A DNA stretch of 64,000 bases. Source: Norana najaformis. Lineage: Eukaryota > Annelida > Clitellata > Crassiclitellata > Hormogastridae. Below the pieces are notes generated by a model. It was not told the DNA's origin and did no database searches. It saw only the letters and a list, made by a program, of their open reading frames with translations. The DNA lies in NCBI GenBank assembly GCA_964023275.1, contig OZ029919.1:7230903-7294902 (forward strand), written 5' to 3'. Position numbers and translations under genes: made by a program. Position 1 is the stretch's first letter. Every line of letters starts with the position of its first letter. Shown one piece after another: positions 1-10,379 of this stretch.

Positions 1-624
1 GCATCAAATTAAAGGTCGTTATATCAGCTACAACTGCTCAAAAATTTACATTTTTAGCTTTATTAATAATTTCGTAAAACTACTGTACTGAATATGTATC
101 AGTTTACAATGATTTTACAGTTGTTGAACCTCACGACGACGGAAAATTTTTAAATTTAAATCTTTCTTAGCAATACGCCGTACGCTGCTTCGCGATATTC
201 CTGTCTCGCGCTCAATCTCACGAGGACTTTTGCTTGTGCCTGGATTATCCTCTTGGCTACAGATCAATTCAGCTACACGAGCGATGTTGTCAGCGGTGCG
301 TGCCGAACGAGGACGGCCAGTAACAGGTTTACGTTTAGAACTTGCACTCGCGTCAATTTGTCTAATTAATCGGTTGAGATTGTTTTTACTCCAGTTTCTA
401 GCAGGAAATTCATTCATCATTTGATATGCATTTAAATGTTTTTCAATTCTTAAAATTCGAATCAAAGTCCTGTCATCTTCTGTTAACGGCGCCTTGATGA
501 AATTATTGTTTACGTCAGAAAACAAGGTAGGTGCGGTACACAATAATTATATGGCGCGTAGTGCAAGCTACCGTAATGAAATTTGTCGGACTTATAGCCG
601 ATATAACGACCTTTAATTTGATGC
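1..624 (-). mobile_element. Internally deleted mariner/Tc1-type DNA transposon with both terminal inverted repeats
   Basis: Bases 1-28 and 597-624 are inverted copies of each other with one mismatch (the outer part reads gcatcaaattaaaggtcg), so both ends of a DNA transposon are present. Between them lies one minus-strand open frame (115-543) for the N-terminal half of a mariner-type transposase. A full-length mariner is roughly 1.2-1.4 kb, so about half of the element, including all of the catalytic DDE/D domain, is missing. The window starts exactly at the left repeat, so the left target-site duplication cannot be seen; the right flank reads attaag. The copy is non-autonomous but could be mobilised by an intact relative. 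Confidence 0.85.
115..543 (-). CDS. N-terminal DNA-binding part of a mariner-like transposase (truncated)
   Basis: The 142-residue frame starts with ATG 54 bases inside the right terminal repeat. Residues ~20-62 form a first helix-turn-helix region, residues 76-83 are a GRPRSART linker resembling the AT-hook-like linker between the two DNA-binding modules, and residues ~86-128 form a second helix-turn-helix with SPREIERETGISRSSVRRIA. This layout matches the paired-like DNA-binding half of mariner/Tc1 transposases, which binds the terminal repeats. The frame stops at QQL, just where a full protein would continue toward the catalytic DD(D/E) domain, which is absent. There is no internal stop in the retained part, so the deletion may be recent or the fragment may still be made. 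It cannot catalyse transposition itself. Recognition is by family pattern, not a database search. Confidence 0.8.
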   Translation of the reverse strand: MCTAPTLFSDVNNNFIKAPLTEDDRTLIRILRIEKHLNAYQMMNEFPARNWSKNNLNRLIRQIDASASSKRKPVTGRPRSARTADNIARVAELICSQEDNPGTSKSPREIERETGISRSSVRRIAKKDLNLKIFRRREVQQL

Positions 625-1020
625 ATTAAGCATACACTTACTTGCTAAACTGCCTAAGTTATAGGCCTTCAAAGTTGAACAAATACTTCTGGCCCACCCT
701 GTACTTATATGTACATACACACCTAAACACAGGCATTCAAACACATGCAGACATATGCATTTAGATAACATGTAACATGCATACAAATTTAGGCATATCT
801 TTACACATCACTTAGTAATCTAAATTTTGGTTTGTCTGGACAGCTTGCCTCATTTGCAACAATTAGCAGATCTTTTATTTGTTAGGTCCATGTGAGTCGT
901 TTAATTCGATTAGGTTAGACCTGTGCTGGTCACTTTTTACAATCAACTGGCGTAGAATGCTTTTTCGAGGCCATAAATAAATTTTCAAATACAGCTAACA
1001 CATATGCAGGGTTTTTGGAA
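625..1020. other. Unique-looking non-coding DNA
   Basis: Between the mariner relic and the next simple repeat I see no coding signal. The stretch 705-800 is rich in ACATGCAT/ACATAC-type words typical of degenerate CA/TA microsatellite. Confidence 0.4.
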
Positions 1021-1036
1021 GGTGTATAAATCCTTT

Positions 1037-1240
1037 GATACATGAATACATGCATACATATATACATACATACATACCTGCAGAGAGAGAGGGAGAGAGA
1101 AAGACAGAGGGAGACAGAGACAGACAAGGAAAGAAAGAGAGAGGATGAAGAGAGAGAAAGACAAAGAGAGAAAGAATAAGAGAGAGAAAAAAAGAGAAAG
1201 AAAAAAGAAAGAGAGAGAAAGTGAAGAGAGAGATGGGGAC
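1037..1240. repeat. CATA and GA-rich microsatellite
   Basis: Bases 1040-1080 are (CATA)-type repeats. Bases 1081-1235 are almost pure purine, mainly GAGA/GAAAGA. Three overlapping minus-strand frames rich in S, L and F cover this tract and are artefacts of the polypyrimidine strand. Confidence 0.85.
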
Positions 1241-1249
1241 ATACATTCA

Positions 1250-4065
1250 AACATATCTTGCCTGATTTCCAATGAGTGACGCCTCCCTCTGTGTCACAGT
1301 TTTTCCTACAAGCATGTGTACCTGTTACGCACTGCCATTTTGAGCTCCATCATGTCCCGATGATGACGAGCGTTAAGTCTACGTCGACCACAAACTGGAA
1401 CCATCTTGATTGGACTGCGCTGGTAATAATTCTGTCAAGTCTGATGCAGAAGATCTGCACAATTTGCTGGAAGTGACTGTCGGCCCTTGGATTGGAATAA
1501 AACCTGTCGCCCGCGGACTGTTCATTAGAGTATAGCTCCCCCAGTTTTATCGATTCCACCAAAAATCTCCAGCTATGCTTCTTTCCACATTCTTCGAATT
1601 AATGTCTGCTATCAGCGAATACTAGTATTGGTAGACTTATCACATTTGTAGTGTGGCTACAGAGGAGTCATTGTGGCTTACAGACAGTTAATATAATTTA
1701 ATTTAATATGATGTAATGACTTATATACCACCATTAATACAGTGCATCAATTATTAGTCACTTCTAGTGAAATGGTAGCCAAAATTATATTACATTGAAA
1801 AAAAACAGTCGATTTTCAGTAAGTCAAAGAAACCAGAAATCAAATTACTGCAAGTAAGCAAGCGGAAACAGATGAAGGGTTGTATCTGTTGGTACTTTCG
1901 AGTTCTTGGACCTGGTGGTATGCCACAGATTTGAGTGGCCATTATTATTGTTATTTTTTTATTTTGAAGGACTAAGCCTCAACGGAATGATAGAAAATTA
2001 TGGGTGGGAGAATCTTGATCTGAAATTGTTACTTTTATCTCATTTCACTACTAATATATTTCTTATATTTGAACAGTTCCTATTTCTACTGACAATGTGT
2101 CAGTCGATGAGACTAAGCAATTCTGTGTGAAAGATTTGCTCAAGGTTTCTAGTCATTGCCCATCTCAGGAAATACTCAAACCAAACCTGCAAATGTTTAA
2201 CCAGTGAATTAGTCGCCATTCGCCAATGTATCATGTGGCCTACAGCAAGACATTACTGTGACCTTTATAACAATCTCTAATGTGCAAAGCATTATTGTGG
2301 CCTTTATGACGATCAATTTGACTAGCAGTCAAAGAATATAATTGCGTTTCCTCCTTTTAGTGCCTGCTCATAACAAACACAACCTTTAAGAATCCATATT
2401 CATGCATTTGACAGAGCATCCTTGCGAGAATGTGCATAAAATTTGTGGTTTTGCATGAAACGATAAAACATTTTTACGCTGTATGATAATTCTAGGAAAA
2501 TTTAATTGCATGGTTTCTGATGCGATGGGAACCTTTTCTGTGGAGACATGGAGAGGTTGTTCTGGAAAGCCGGAAATGATGTCAAGATATGTGTATGAAT
2601 ACATTCCAGCACACACTTGCATGTATATATACATATGAAGTTATATACAGTAGATCCACAAATTTGTACTTATATAAAAAAATGCATGCAGTTACATATA
2701 TATGTACATATGCACATATTTAGATTCATGTGTGCAATTGTATGTACATACATGCGTCATGCGTGCATGCATTTACATGTAGATGAGATTTTAATGCTAC
2801 TGAAGATCACAAAACTTTGAATAATTTTAGTCTGATACACCAGTTAGATTTTTTGCCTAGAGCTTTTGTTTTCTGCTGGTAAAACATCAGTTTCGACGTA
2901 GAAGTAGTGAATGCAAACTTCTATCTGTGAATTGTAATGTTTTTAATTTTGTCTTTTGTAAAAAGTCGGTAGAATGGATTTGGTGGGGGGAACTCCACCA
3001 AAGTACAGCCAGGGGTCGTTTGTCTCCATTAATCATAGTAATAGGCTGACTATCCTAACAAGCCAGCCGATGCGCGCATGAATGTTGTGCTGGAGAATGT
3101 GTTGTCAGTGCTATTATTGAAAATATATTAATTAGTAATTTGAGACTTGCTATAATAAAATGCCCCTTATCACCCTATTAGAAGATATGTGACTTGACGC
3201 TGTGTTTATCCGAACATTAACATCGTCCCTATACTTTGTGAGGTGTAGGCGGAGTTTATGCGTGTCTCTAGCCCTGTTAAACGTTATGTAGCACCTGTCT
3301 AATTACTTCTCAAATTAAATAAGTAAGTAAATAATCAAGTACTTGTGTGCAGCTGAAGCATGCACCAAAATTCGATTTGGCAGAATATATCGTATCAAAT
3401 AGACCTTAGATGCCAGAGATATACCTTAGATTCCAGCAATATCGCATGAATAATATAATAGAAGTGAGTTCTTTGCACTTGGCCAGGGAGGGGATCGGGA
3501 AAAGGGACAGAGATGGGGACAGGGAGAAGGCGCACACAGGCAAATATGTTGTCTATGTAATAATATGCTTAGACAAGTATGTATGTGCATAGTACTTACG
3601 TGCGTGTTTACTAGTTAGTACGTACATACGGTCTGCCAGATTGAATAGCTGTGCATGCTTCAGTTGCTTATACTTATTTATTTACTTAGTAATGCAATGA
3701 ATTGCTTAGAAAATGAAGAGGTACTTATATCGAAGATGATAGCCTCTGATCTGAGATTATGCAGAGGTTAAATATGTGATCTACGTGAATTTCAAATGAG
3801 GGCCCAGGATTTGAGCAGGTCACAGATGTGAAAAGCCAACGCATTAGTTGTTTGGATGTTGTGTCACTTGCGTCGTTTCACACTGATTTAGGGGTAATGA
3901 ATGTATGTTATTAAAATGCTGACAATTTTAAAGCTGAGGTCTTGTATGAAGGGCTGTTACATTACTATATTATTTGGTGACGAAGCTTTAGTTTTAGATA
4001 CCCTGCAAATGTAAGAAATGCTGAGGGCTTTATGTAACAATATACAAGGCTTAGATGCGCATACA
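1250..4065. other. No recognisable gene or repeat family
   Basis: Several 60-107-codon frames occur but none shows a known domain, biased codon use or a partner exon with clear splice sites. Bases 2590-2780 are enriched in ATGTACATA-type alternating sequence. Around 3315-3340 there is a short AAGTAAGTAAATAA run similar to the tail of the family H repeat. Confidence 0.35.
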
Positions 4066-4069
4066 TCAG

Positions 4070-4137
4070 TAAGTAAGTAAGTAAGTAATGCATTTGTTAA
4101 CACGCCATATGTCCATCGACTGAGCGAGGAATCGTAG
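4070..4137 (-). mobile_element. Family H repeat 3' end with (GTAA)n tail
   Basis: A run of GTAA repeats is followed by taatgcatttgttaaca, then a GCCATATGTCCATCGACTGAG-like core cut at the family boundary. The same core follows a GTAA run at 15230 and 63001 and occurs inverted at 19500. By analogy with the LINE ends here, the tail repeat marks the 3' end, so the element would read on the minus strand. The GC-rich sequence to 4280 is not shared with the other copies. Confidence 0.6.
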
Positions 4138-4566
4138 GCGAGGGGGGCGGCTGTTCGCCCTCCGCCCCTCTTGTGCCGGCGCCCCTCAGACCAGACCCGT
4201 GCATGGTGGACGGCTAAATTGTGGCGCCCTCTGGAAATGCTCTTGCCTCCCACGCAAGTATAGTCCTGGAGCCGCCGCATGAAACGCTATTGTGCCTCAC
4301 CTATTAATTCGAAGCGGTTAATGTACGGAAAGAGACAAGCGAGCGGCGTTTTATTTTTATTTTATGATAGGGTGTTATGCGCCACTAGAATGTTTTATTG
4401 TAGCAAGTCTTTCAAATTATTACTTAATATATTTTCAACAATAACACTGATCGTAAATTCATGCGCTGTGCCGGTGGGATACTCATTTTACTTCATTTAA
4501 TCGAGATGAACCACCCCCGGATATACATTGATGGATTTTCAAACTCAGCGACAGCTTTGCCGCTAT
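4138..4566. other. GC-rich patch, no gene recognised
   Basis: Bases 4138-4280 are unusually GC-rich (ggcgaggggggcggctgttc). A minus-strand frame passes through but is arginine/histidine-rich without a domain. It could be the body of the family H element. Confidence 0.3.
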
Positions 4567-5315
4567 CTGGTGAATAATACGAAGTCCAATAGAGGATGTT
4601 TACAAAAAACCATATATAAATTAAAAATTTTATTTCATGTTATGTTAAGACGTATGGTATTTTAAGTTCGTTATTATATATGATTTAATAAATTTCAGTA
4701 TAAATATCGTGTAAAAAGTGTTTATTATTAATAATACCAAACCAAGCGGTTAATTTATAGTTCCAAATGAAAGACCCCATTTTAATCTGAAATCGTTTTG
4801 AACTTAATGAACATGCCACCTGGTGAATATTAGGGAACTAAAAAGGTCTTTTACAAAAAGCGTTATATAAAAAGCCGAGCTACTTTACCGACATATGCAT
4901 TCCACTTAGACTTAATATCTGAACAAAACAAACATGAGATCAGTCTCCTGCATGTATGACCAACAGTTTGTTCCAACTTACTAAAAAAAGACGTGTGGTT
5001 TCTGTGCTGTGTCACAAACTGGTCAACATCTATAGAATTCACTGCCACCAGCTTTGAGAGACCCTTCTCTTTCCCTTCTTATTTCATTTCACAAATAAGT
5101 GAAGACTCGTCTTTTTCCAGCTACCTGCGCTTGTGAGGTGAATTCATACATAAGCACGATATAAGCATAACAGTAGTACAGAGTAGTATTGATACAAATA
5201 ATAATAACAATAGCAATAATAAGGTTTATTTCATGAAATGCTGAATATGAAGTATTTTAAGTTTGTTAATAAATATTTCACACATTTCAATGTAAATATA
5301 ATTTAACAAATTTCA
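4567..5315. repeat. Two interleaved diverged direct repeats
   Basis: A segment at 4567-4620 starting ctatctggtgaataata recurs diverged at 4815-4870 (ccacctggtgaatatta), each followed by a TTTACAAAAA...ATATAAA block. A second pair is 4630-4720 and 5228-5315, both with ATTTCATG...TATTTTAAGTT...TTTCA. Both pairs flank or enclose a LINE family E fragment, so they may be parts of a larger old element. Confidence 0.45.
4945..5160 (+). mobile_element. LINE family E 3' fragment, C-terminus of ORF2 plus 3' UTR
   Basis: This aligns with the reverse complement of 8788-9004 over its whole length. Shared landmarks in order are CAACAGTTTGT.CCAA, a run of seven A followed by GAC(G/A)TGTGG, CA.CATCTAT.GAATTCA, TTATTTCATTTCACAAA, and TTTTTCCAGCTACC followed by GAGGTGAATTCATA. 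In the 8.8-kb copy this segment still reads as a LINE ORF2 C-terminus (FSYAGPHLWNSIPPDLR). The copy here has lost its frame and is 5'-truncated, as expected of target-primed LINE insertion. Confidence 0.7.
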
Positions 5316-5419
5316 TATTAATAACCTTACTAACTGTAATTCGGCTTTTTGGTTTACGGGAATACAGTGGAACTGGATGTAAGAGAACTTCATGAACTTC
5401 ATTGCACATCTGCATCTGT

Positions 5420-5720
5420 GCTTCTGGAGCATTCCACATTTTTCAACAGTGGACTCTTTGCCAGTAACTGATAGAGCATTTCACCTTTTGAATGGAAGAC
5501 CCTTTCACCAAAAACTGGTGGACTATTCTGCGTGTTGAATGGTAGACCTCTCTGCCAATAACTGGTGGAACATTCCATCTTTTGAACAGTGAATCTTTCA
5601 ACCAATTACTGATGGAGCATTCCACTTTCTGAATGGTGGACCATTCCACCAATAATTGGCATAGCATTCCACGTTTGCAATGGTGGACTACTCCACCACC
5701 TGCAGTTGTTCTACTCCACC
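5420..5720. repeat. ~47-bp degenerate minisatellite with a hairpin in each unit
   Basis: Six or more diverged units recur about every 47 bases, with GCATTCCAC-like landmarks near 5428, 5475, 5523, 5571, 5618 and 5665. At least two units hold a perfect stem: ggtggaccattccacc at 5635-5650 and ggtggactactccacc at 5682-5697. Overlapping frames on both strands are repeat artefacts. Confidence 0.75.
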
Positions 5721-5869
5721 ACCTGCAGTTGATTGTTTGGTTGCATCCTATCAACTGGCGGAAGTTCAAGATAAATATTGGTGGACCAGTGGGACCAACA
5801 AAATTGGTGGAACCTTCCACGGATTTTTTTACAGCGTCGTAGGTCACTTATTTCCGGTAGAACAAGCCT

Positions 5870-5962
5870 ACATTGACCTCCTCTGTTTCTGTCTCTGTCT
5901 CTCTGTCTCTGTCTCTGTCTCTCTGTCTCTCTGTCTCTGTCTCTGTCTGTCTGTCTCCGGTG
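5870..5962. repeat. (TCTGTC)n/(TCTC)n microsatellite
   Basis: Pyrimidine-rich tract of tctctgtctctgtctgtc type. It generates three overlapping S/L/V-rich or R/D/Q-rich frames that are not genes. Confidence 0.85.
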
Positions 5963-6137
5963 GCGAACTTTATGAGCGTAGCCGTTTCCACGATGCGACG
6001 CCGAGCTATTCTTTCCTGGGCCTTCCTCCATGCTTACGAAGGCCGAAGTTCAGATCTCCGAGATCGTTCTTGGCTGCAGTACAGCTCTGCCATATTCCCA
6101 GAACCTTATTCTACACGGTAATGATACACTTTAACGC

Positions 6138-6359
6138 ATGAAAAATTACACTTAAGGATGGAAACTGATTCCGTTGTCATAGTTTGCGTATCATTACAGG
6201 GTAGAATGAAATCATAATATGCTAAAATGATGACAACGCAAAGTGTATTATAACTGATTGCGTTGTCATCGTTTTAGCGTATTATGACTTTATTCCACCC
6301 TGCAATGATACGCAAACTATGACAACGGAATTAGTTTCCTTCCTCGTGTAATTTTTCAT
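6138..6359. mobile_element. Foldback/palindromic MITE-like element
   Basis: The two halves are inverted copies over about 105-110 bases each. Left landmarks are atgaaaaattacac, ccgttgtcatagtttgcg, tatcatt.cagggt and catgatgacaacgca-like sequence; the reverse complement of the right half carries the same blocks in the same order, including GTTGTCATAGTTTGCGTATC without mismatch. The element is therefore nearly all terminal inverted repeat with a centre near 6249. It has no coding capacity. No clear target-site duplication was identified, so the family is unassigned. Confidence 0.75.
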
Positions 6360-6362
6360 CTG

Positions 6363-7585
6363 TTAAAATAAATTTTTACAATACTGTAAACAGCGCAGAA
6401 ACATGTTCACATCAGTTTTAGTAAGGAAGGTAAGCTGAGAAAATATGCATTACAGTTACAGGCAACCAATAATTGGATACAGTATGCCATGTTGCAAAAT
6501 ACAGTCGTAGTAAAGTATGGTTCTAGTATGCAGACAAAAGAGTGGAATTTGTGCTAGTAAAAATTATCATATTGAATCCAGTTTGTTGGAGATATTCAGT
6601 CAGTTTCTGCATATAAGATTATGCTGCTGATCATGCAGTAAATTAATATTAATAACAACAAAATAATGTTTTATGTAATATAATATTTCCAGATATTTAT
6701 AAACGACATTGGTCCAGTGTATCTTTTGTTCCTGAGGTGCTGTATCTTCCTTGGGTAAAAAAATTCCCCAAGAGCAACATCATATGTAGGATTATGAATC
6801 CCATATGTCAGTATTCCTATATAGGTCTCATTCGTGTTCCTACTGTACATACGGAATAACATGGGCCCATATGTGGGGCTTATGAATTATTACAACATCC
6901 TTGTATGTGCTTCATGGGTCCTACATATGATGTTGCCACTGTGAGCGATATGTACTAAACAGTAATGCCATCAACAAAAATAATAGTATATGTAGCTCCA
7001 AAACACCCAATTAGAAACTCAGGATGTAATTACCCGTCTTGAAGAAAACTGTCGTAGTCTTGTTTTTCCCTGAGCATAGTTTTTGTTTACAGAATTTAGA
7101 GGGCTTGGGACATACGTCGGCAGCCGTTATTGGCAGTTTATGTCAAAGATTACTCCTTCATTAGGCGCATTGGCAGGCAGGCTGGCAGTGGCGGTCTTTT
7201 TCTTGTGGATTGGCAGGAAACGACGACTGCATTGGCAGACGGCTGACGGAAGAACAAGATACAATTATTAGGACTTCGTGAAATAAGTCATATTCTACGT
7301 CCATCCAGATTCCAGCTTGCCGAGATGGTGAAATTTCCGGCATGTGAGTTGTTCGGGCTTTTTATTTGTTGGAAAAATTGGACCTGTGAAGGAGGGAGGG
7401 ACTGAGGAGGTGGAAAGGAGTGTTTTATGAATGTTTGGAGGATTGGTTGTCTGGTTTATTGTTTGCTTGATTGACCGACTGGCTAGCTGGCTGGCTGACT
7501 GAACAGCTAACAATAAGTGGAGATGGAAGGAAGAAAGGAAACATGGAAAATAGGATGGAATGGGGAAAGAAAAACAGTAGTATAC
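6363..7585. other. No recognisable gene
   Basis: Only short frames with unremarkable composition. Around 7160-7245 the words GGCAG/TTGGCAG recur, and 7460-7500 has GGCTGGCTGACT simple sequence. No domain, RNA gene or mobile element was identified. Confidence 0.35.
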
Positions 7586-7587
7586 AA

Positions 7588-7900
7588 GAAATGTCTCATC
7601 AATTCTAATGACTTCTATAGCGCCATTATCATAATGATAGAGGCATAAATCAATGGTCACTTAGGCAAAACTATAGTTTTACATGGAGCAACCATTGTTA
7701 TTATTATTATTATTATTATGATCATCATCATCATCGTCATCATCATTATCATCATCATTATCATCAGTTAAACAGCGGGAGAAAAAGGCAGAAAAGAACT
7801 AAATTTGCTTAAAAGAGGCCTAGATGGACTGAAGACTGAGAGGAATGCCAGGTGGAAAAACAGGTGGACAAATACTCGGGAAGAACTGGGAATGGCTATT
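7588..7900 (-). mobile_element. Degenerate LINE 3' end (family D-like tail)
   Basis: The plus strand reads attctaatgacttctatagcgcc followed by CAT...CAATGGTCACTTAGGCAAAA, matching the antisense tails of family D at 9011 and 14430 (GACTTCTGTAGCGCC ... CAATGGTCG). Upstream in LINE sense (to about 7860) the minus strand has a tgg-cat-tcc stretch that may be a decayed W-N-S motif. A (TTA)n/(TCA)n microsatellite at 7695-7765 interrupts it. Confidence 0.45.
7695..7768. repeat. (TTA)n and (CAT)n microsatellite
   Basis: TTATTATTA followed by CATCATCATCATCGTCATC. Confidence 0.85.
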
Positions 7901-7904
7901 GCTT

Positions 7905-8510
7905 AGCCTTAAAGACAGATTGATTGTATGATTCATTGATTGGCAGATGGCTTAATGAATGGCTGAATGGTTGGATGCATGGATGACAGAACTTGCTTTA
8001 AGGATGAGTGGTCATTTCATCCGCTGGGCTGAGCATATAATACGCGTGTGCTCTTGCAAGACTTATTGGCAGAGACATTTTTCAACTGGTATTGTCTAGT
8101 CTTTTATCTCCAGTCGAAAGGAAGTCCATACAATAGCAACGCAACCATCGTTCATTCTTCATATTTTCATGCTAAGCATGCCGGTGATCTGTTTGTCGTT
8201 ATATCTGACCATTTACCATTTCTAGATGAACTCCGTTGATCATCACATCCACGTTTCCTTGATTCATGCCGTTTTTTTCCGGGCCCCATTCAACTGGATA
8301 AAATCCTCCATGGCCAGGTCTTCATTTTTGCCCAGTAATTCGTCATGACAGACAGATGGCTTAATATTGCTATCAGTTCTCTTTTTGCACATTGTAAGCA
8401 TGTTTAAGCTTAACTCATAGCCATTCGTCTACTTGTTAAGGTTTCATGCTGTGCTAGTTTAACTGGTATAAACTCAGCTGATATTCCAACAAGGTCTGTT
8501 GTTAATCAGT
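7905..8510. other. No recognisable gene
   Basis: A short GAATGG/TTGG simple tract lies at 7930-7985. The rest shows no motif that I can name. Confidence 0.3.
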
Positions 8511-8514
8511 TACT

Positions 8515-8786
8515 TATATTGCTCTAATTTATTTAAAAATTCCTCTTTAACAGATCCTACGCTGACACCCCTTCTTCCTCTTATCTCTCCCTCCTCTCCA
8601 ATCCCAAACACCATCCCCGTAGCTACCACACTGTCTCTCTGTCTGACTTTTGGATTTTGACCTGGAACTGAACCCTTTTGCCTGTCGATTTTGTTTTGAC
8701 TGAGCGCCTGTGAATAAGCTGGTCCCCGCAAGATGGCTTTCGTTGGTCGCTGTAGAAATCTCGGAATTACGATTACGGTTACAATT
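8515..8786 (+). mobile_element. LINE family A 3' end (5'-truncated)
   Basis: This is the 3' part of ORF2 and the 3' UTR of a LINE that recurs at least seven more times in the window. Landmarks are a 'TCCTAC.CTGA' coding block, CCAAACA.CACCC, GACCTGGAACTGAACCC, TTTTGTTTTGACTGAGCGCC, TGTGAATAAGCTGGTCCCC, and a GGTCGCTGTAGAAATCTCGG end followed by the tail repeat ATTACGATTACGG. Related copies still encode L-K-x-x-L-F-x-R-S-Y-P-D-S just upstream. It abuts a minus-strand LINE tail to tail. Confidence 0.75.
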
Positions 8787-8787
8787 A

Positions 8788-9004
8788 ATTTATGAATTCA
8801 CCTCAGAAGCATGGGTAGCTGGAAAAAGATAAGTTTTCAATTGTTTGTGAAATGAAATAAGAGAAAGAGAAGAACCCTCAAATCTGGAGGTATTGAATTC
8901 CATAGATGTGGACCAGCATATGAAAAGGCACGGAAGCCACATGTCTTTTTTTGGTAGGGTGGTACAAACAGTTGGCCAGTGGAGGTAGATCTTAAGTTGA
9001 TCGA
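8788..9004 (-). pseudogene. LINE family E ORF2 C-terminus
   Basis: On the minus strand this reads in frame through GQLFVPPYQKKTCGFRAFS and YAGPHLWNSIPPDLR before a stop at TTTCACAAACAATTGA. The A-G-P-x-L-W-N-S-(L/I)-P block is the typical C-terminal signature of CR1/L2-type LINE ORF2 proteins, downstream of the reverse transcriptase. The reverse transcriptase itself is missing: the copy is 5'-truncated and meets the tail of family D at 9005. Its own 3' end faces the 3' end of family A at 8786. Confidence 0.75.
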
Positions 9005-9626
9005 TCTAATCTATTGACTTCTGTAGCGCCGTTATCCTTATTCCTTAAGGCATTGATCAATGGTCGTTTAAAGTGAAGTCGTAATCAAAATCTTAATCCA
9101 TTGGAGAAGCCAGGTCGAAAACCTTTAGGTCGGAGAAACCAGAAGTTAGGCTACGATGGGTAAGCAAGTTGAAACAGATGAGTCTTAAGTTTAGACCTGA
9201 ATGACATCAATAAACTGACAGAAGGAACAGAACATGACAGCGAATTCCAAGGGCATGGACCAGCAGCCAAGAACACCCTAGACCTAACACTGTTCTGGTA
9301 CGAGGCATAAAAAGTCAGTGTCATAGGAATAGCTAGGCATCATCAGCATACAAGTAGTAGTCAAGAGTGCTGTCAGTAAATAGTGACGGGAGTGCAGTCG
9401 TATATTATCTAAACAGGAGTGCCCGCAGAACAGAACCTAGTGGAATGCCACAATTCAAGACAGTAGGTGCAGAAGTGAGTTGGTACATGTGAACTGACTG
9501 AGTGAGAGGGTGCAGTTAAGATGTGAACCAACGGAGAGCATGACTAAAAAGACCAAACCAATGTTCGAGTAGGTGAAGAAGTGTGACGTGATCAACAATA
9601 TCAAAAGTGGCAGACAGGTTTATCTT
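9005..9626 (-). pseudogene. Internally deleted LINE family D with reverse transcriptase motifs A, B and C
   Basis: Read on the minus strand from 9624 down, the frame gives NLSATFDIVDHVTLLHLLE (motif A, the aspartate of F-D), then after an in-frame TAA, NCGIPLGSVLRALL (motif B; the usual form is GVPQGSVLGPLL) at 9456-9420. At 9362-9339 comes YYLYADDA then TAG (motif C, Y-A-D-D). Only about 40 bases later the C-terminal signature AAGPCPWNSL appears (9283-9238), followed by SFRSKLKTHLFQLAYPS and a stop. The region normally separating motif C from the C-terminus, several hundred codons, is deleted. The 3' end is CAATGGTCG...GGCGCTACAGAAGTC with a TAGATTAGAT tail. The element is dead. Confidence 0.8.
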
Positions 9627-10135
9627 GCATTATATTTATTCAACACTGAGTGGGAAATTATGGGTTTCTAACTTTCTAGTTAGCAGGTTGTTGACATTTA
9701 GGTTTTCTGACTGAGCCAATGTAAATACAATCAGTCTTTCCCTAGACGAACCCCATATGGACAGTGAGATATTTGGGACTATGGGAATGTTGGTGAAATT
9801 GAGAAGCCAGACTCCATATGCTGGTGAAAGATGTCTATTTGTTACGATTTTTGCTGGCAGGCTACATTCTTCCAGATGTGGGTGGCGATAATGCAGGGAC
9901 TTGTAATTACATGAAGGACTATGCACTGATGGACGTAGGGAAGGATGGGCGGACTGACTGGACGCCAGGTGGACATGCTGATTGCGGTTCCAGATTGACC
10001 AGGGGCTTTGAACTCGAGCTGTTAGCATCTATAGACAAGCAATGTTAAGATATGAGGATTCTGTTGTTTGGATTGAAAACAGTTACTGGGCAGGCCATAC
10101 AGATGCTGCCTGTCACTTATGGTAGGGATCAAGGA
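9627..10135. other. No recognisable gene
   Basis: Two opposed frames of 76 and 130 codons overlap here (9636-10048). Neither shows a domain. They may be chance frames. Confidence 0.3.
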
Positions 10136-10379
10136 AATAATGGTTCGAACCCTACTCTTATCTAGAAGTTTCCCATTGGACAGATAGCTTCGTATTCAGC
10201 CAATTTGCGCCTTTCTTCCGCCGGTGGTTTCATCATAAGTAATACATTTTCGAGAAAACTTATTTCATCCCGTAAGACACCACACCACAGACTTGAGCAA
10301 CGATACCACATGTTGCAGTTAATTAATGACCCCCACTCATCCGTCCCAGTCGAGGCAAAATCTCAAACGGTTTTCATCT

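Noticed and set aside
4138-4280. U1-like snRNA on the minus strand (ATACTTGCGTGGGAGG)
   Set aside because: Only a short resemblance to the start of U1; the rest does not match the U1 structure or Sm site.
5711-6031. Coding frames across 5.7-6.1 kb
   Set aside because: Overlap a pyrimidine microsatellite and a minisatellite on both strands; no domain.
10142-10152. tRNA gene (perfect GGTTCGAACCC)
   Set aside because: An exact B-box sequence but no plausible A box or foldable acceptor stem at the right distance.
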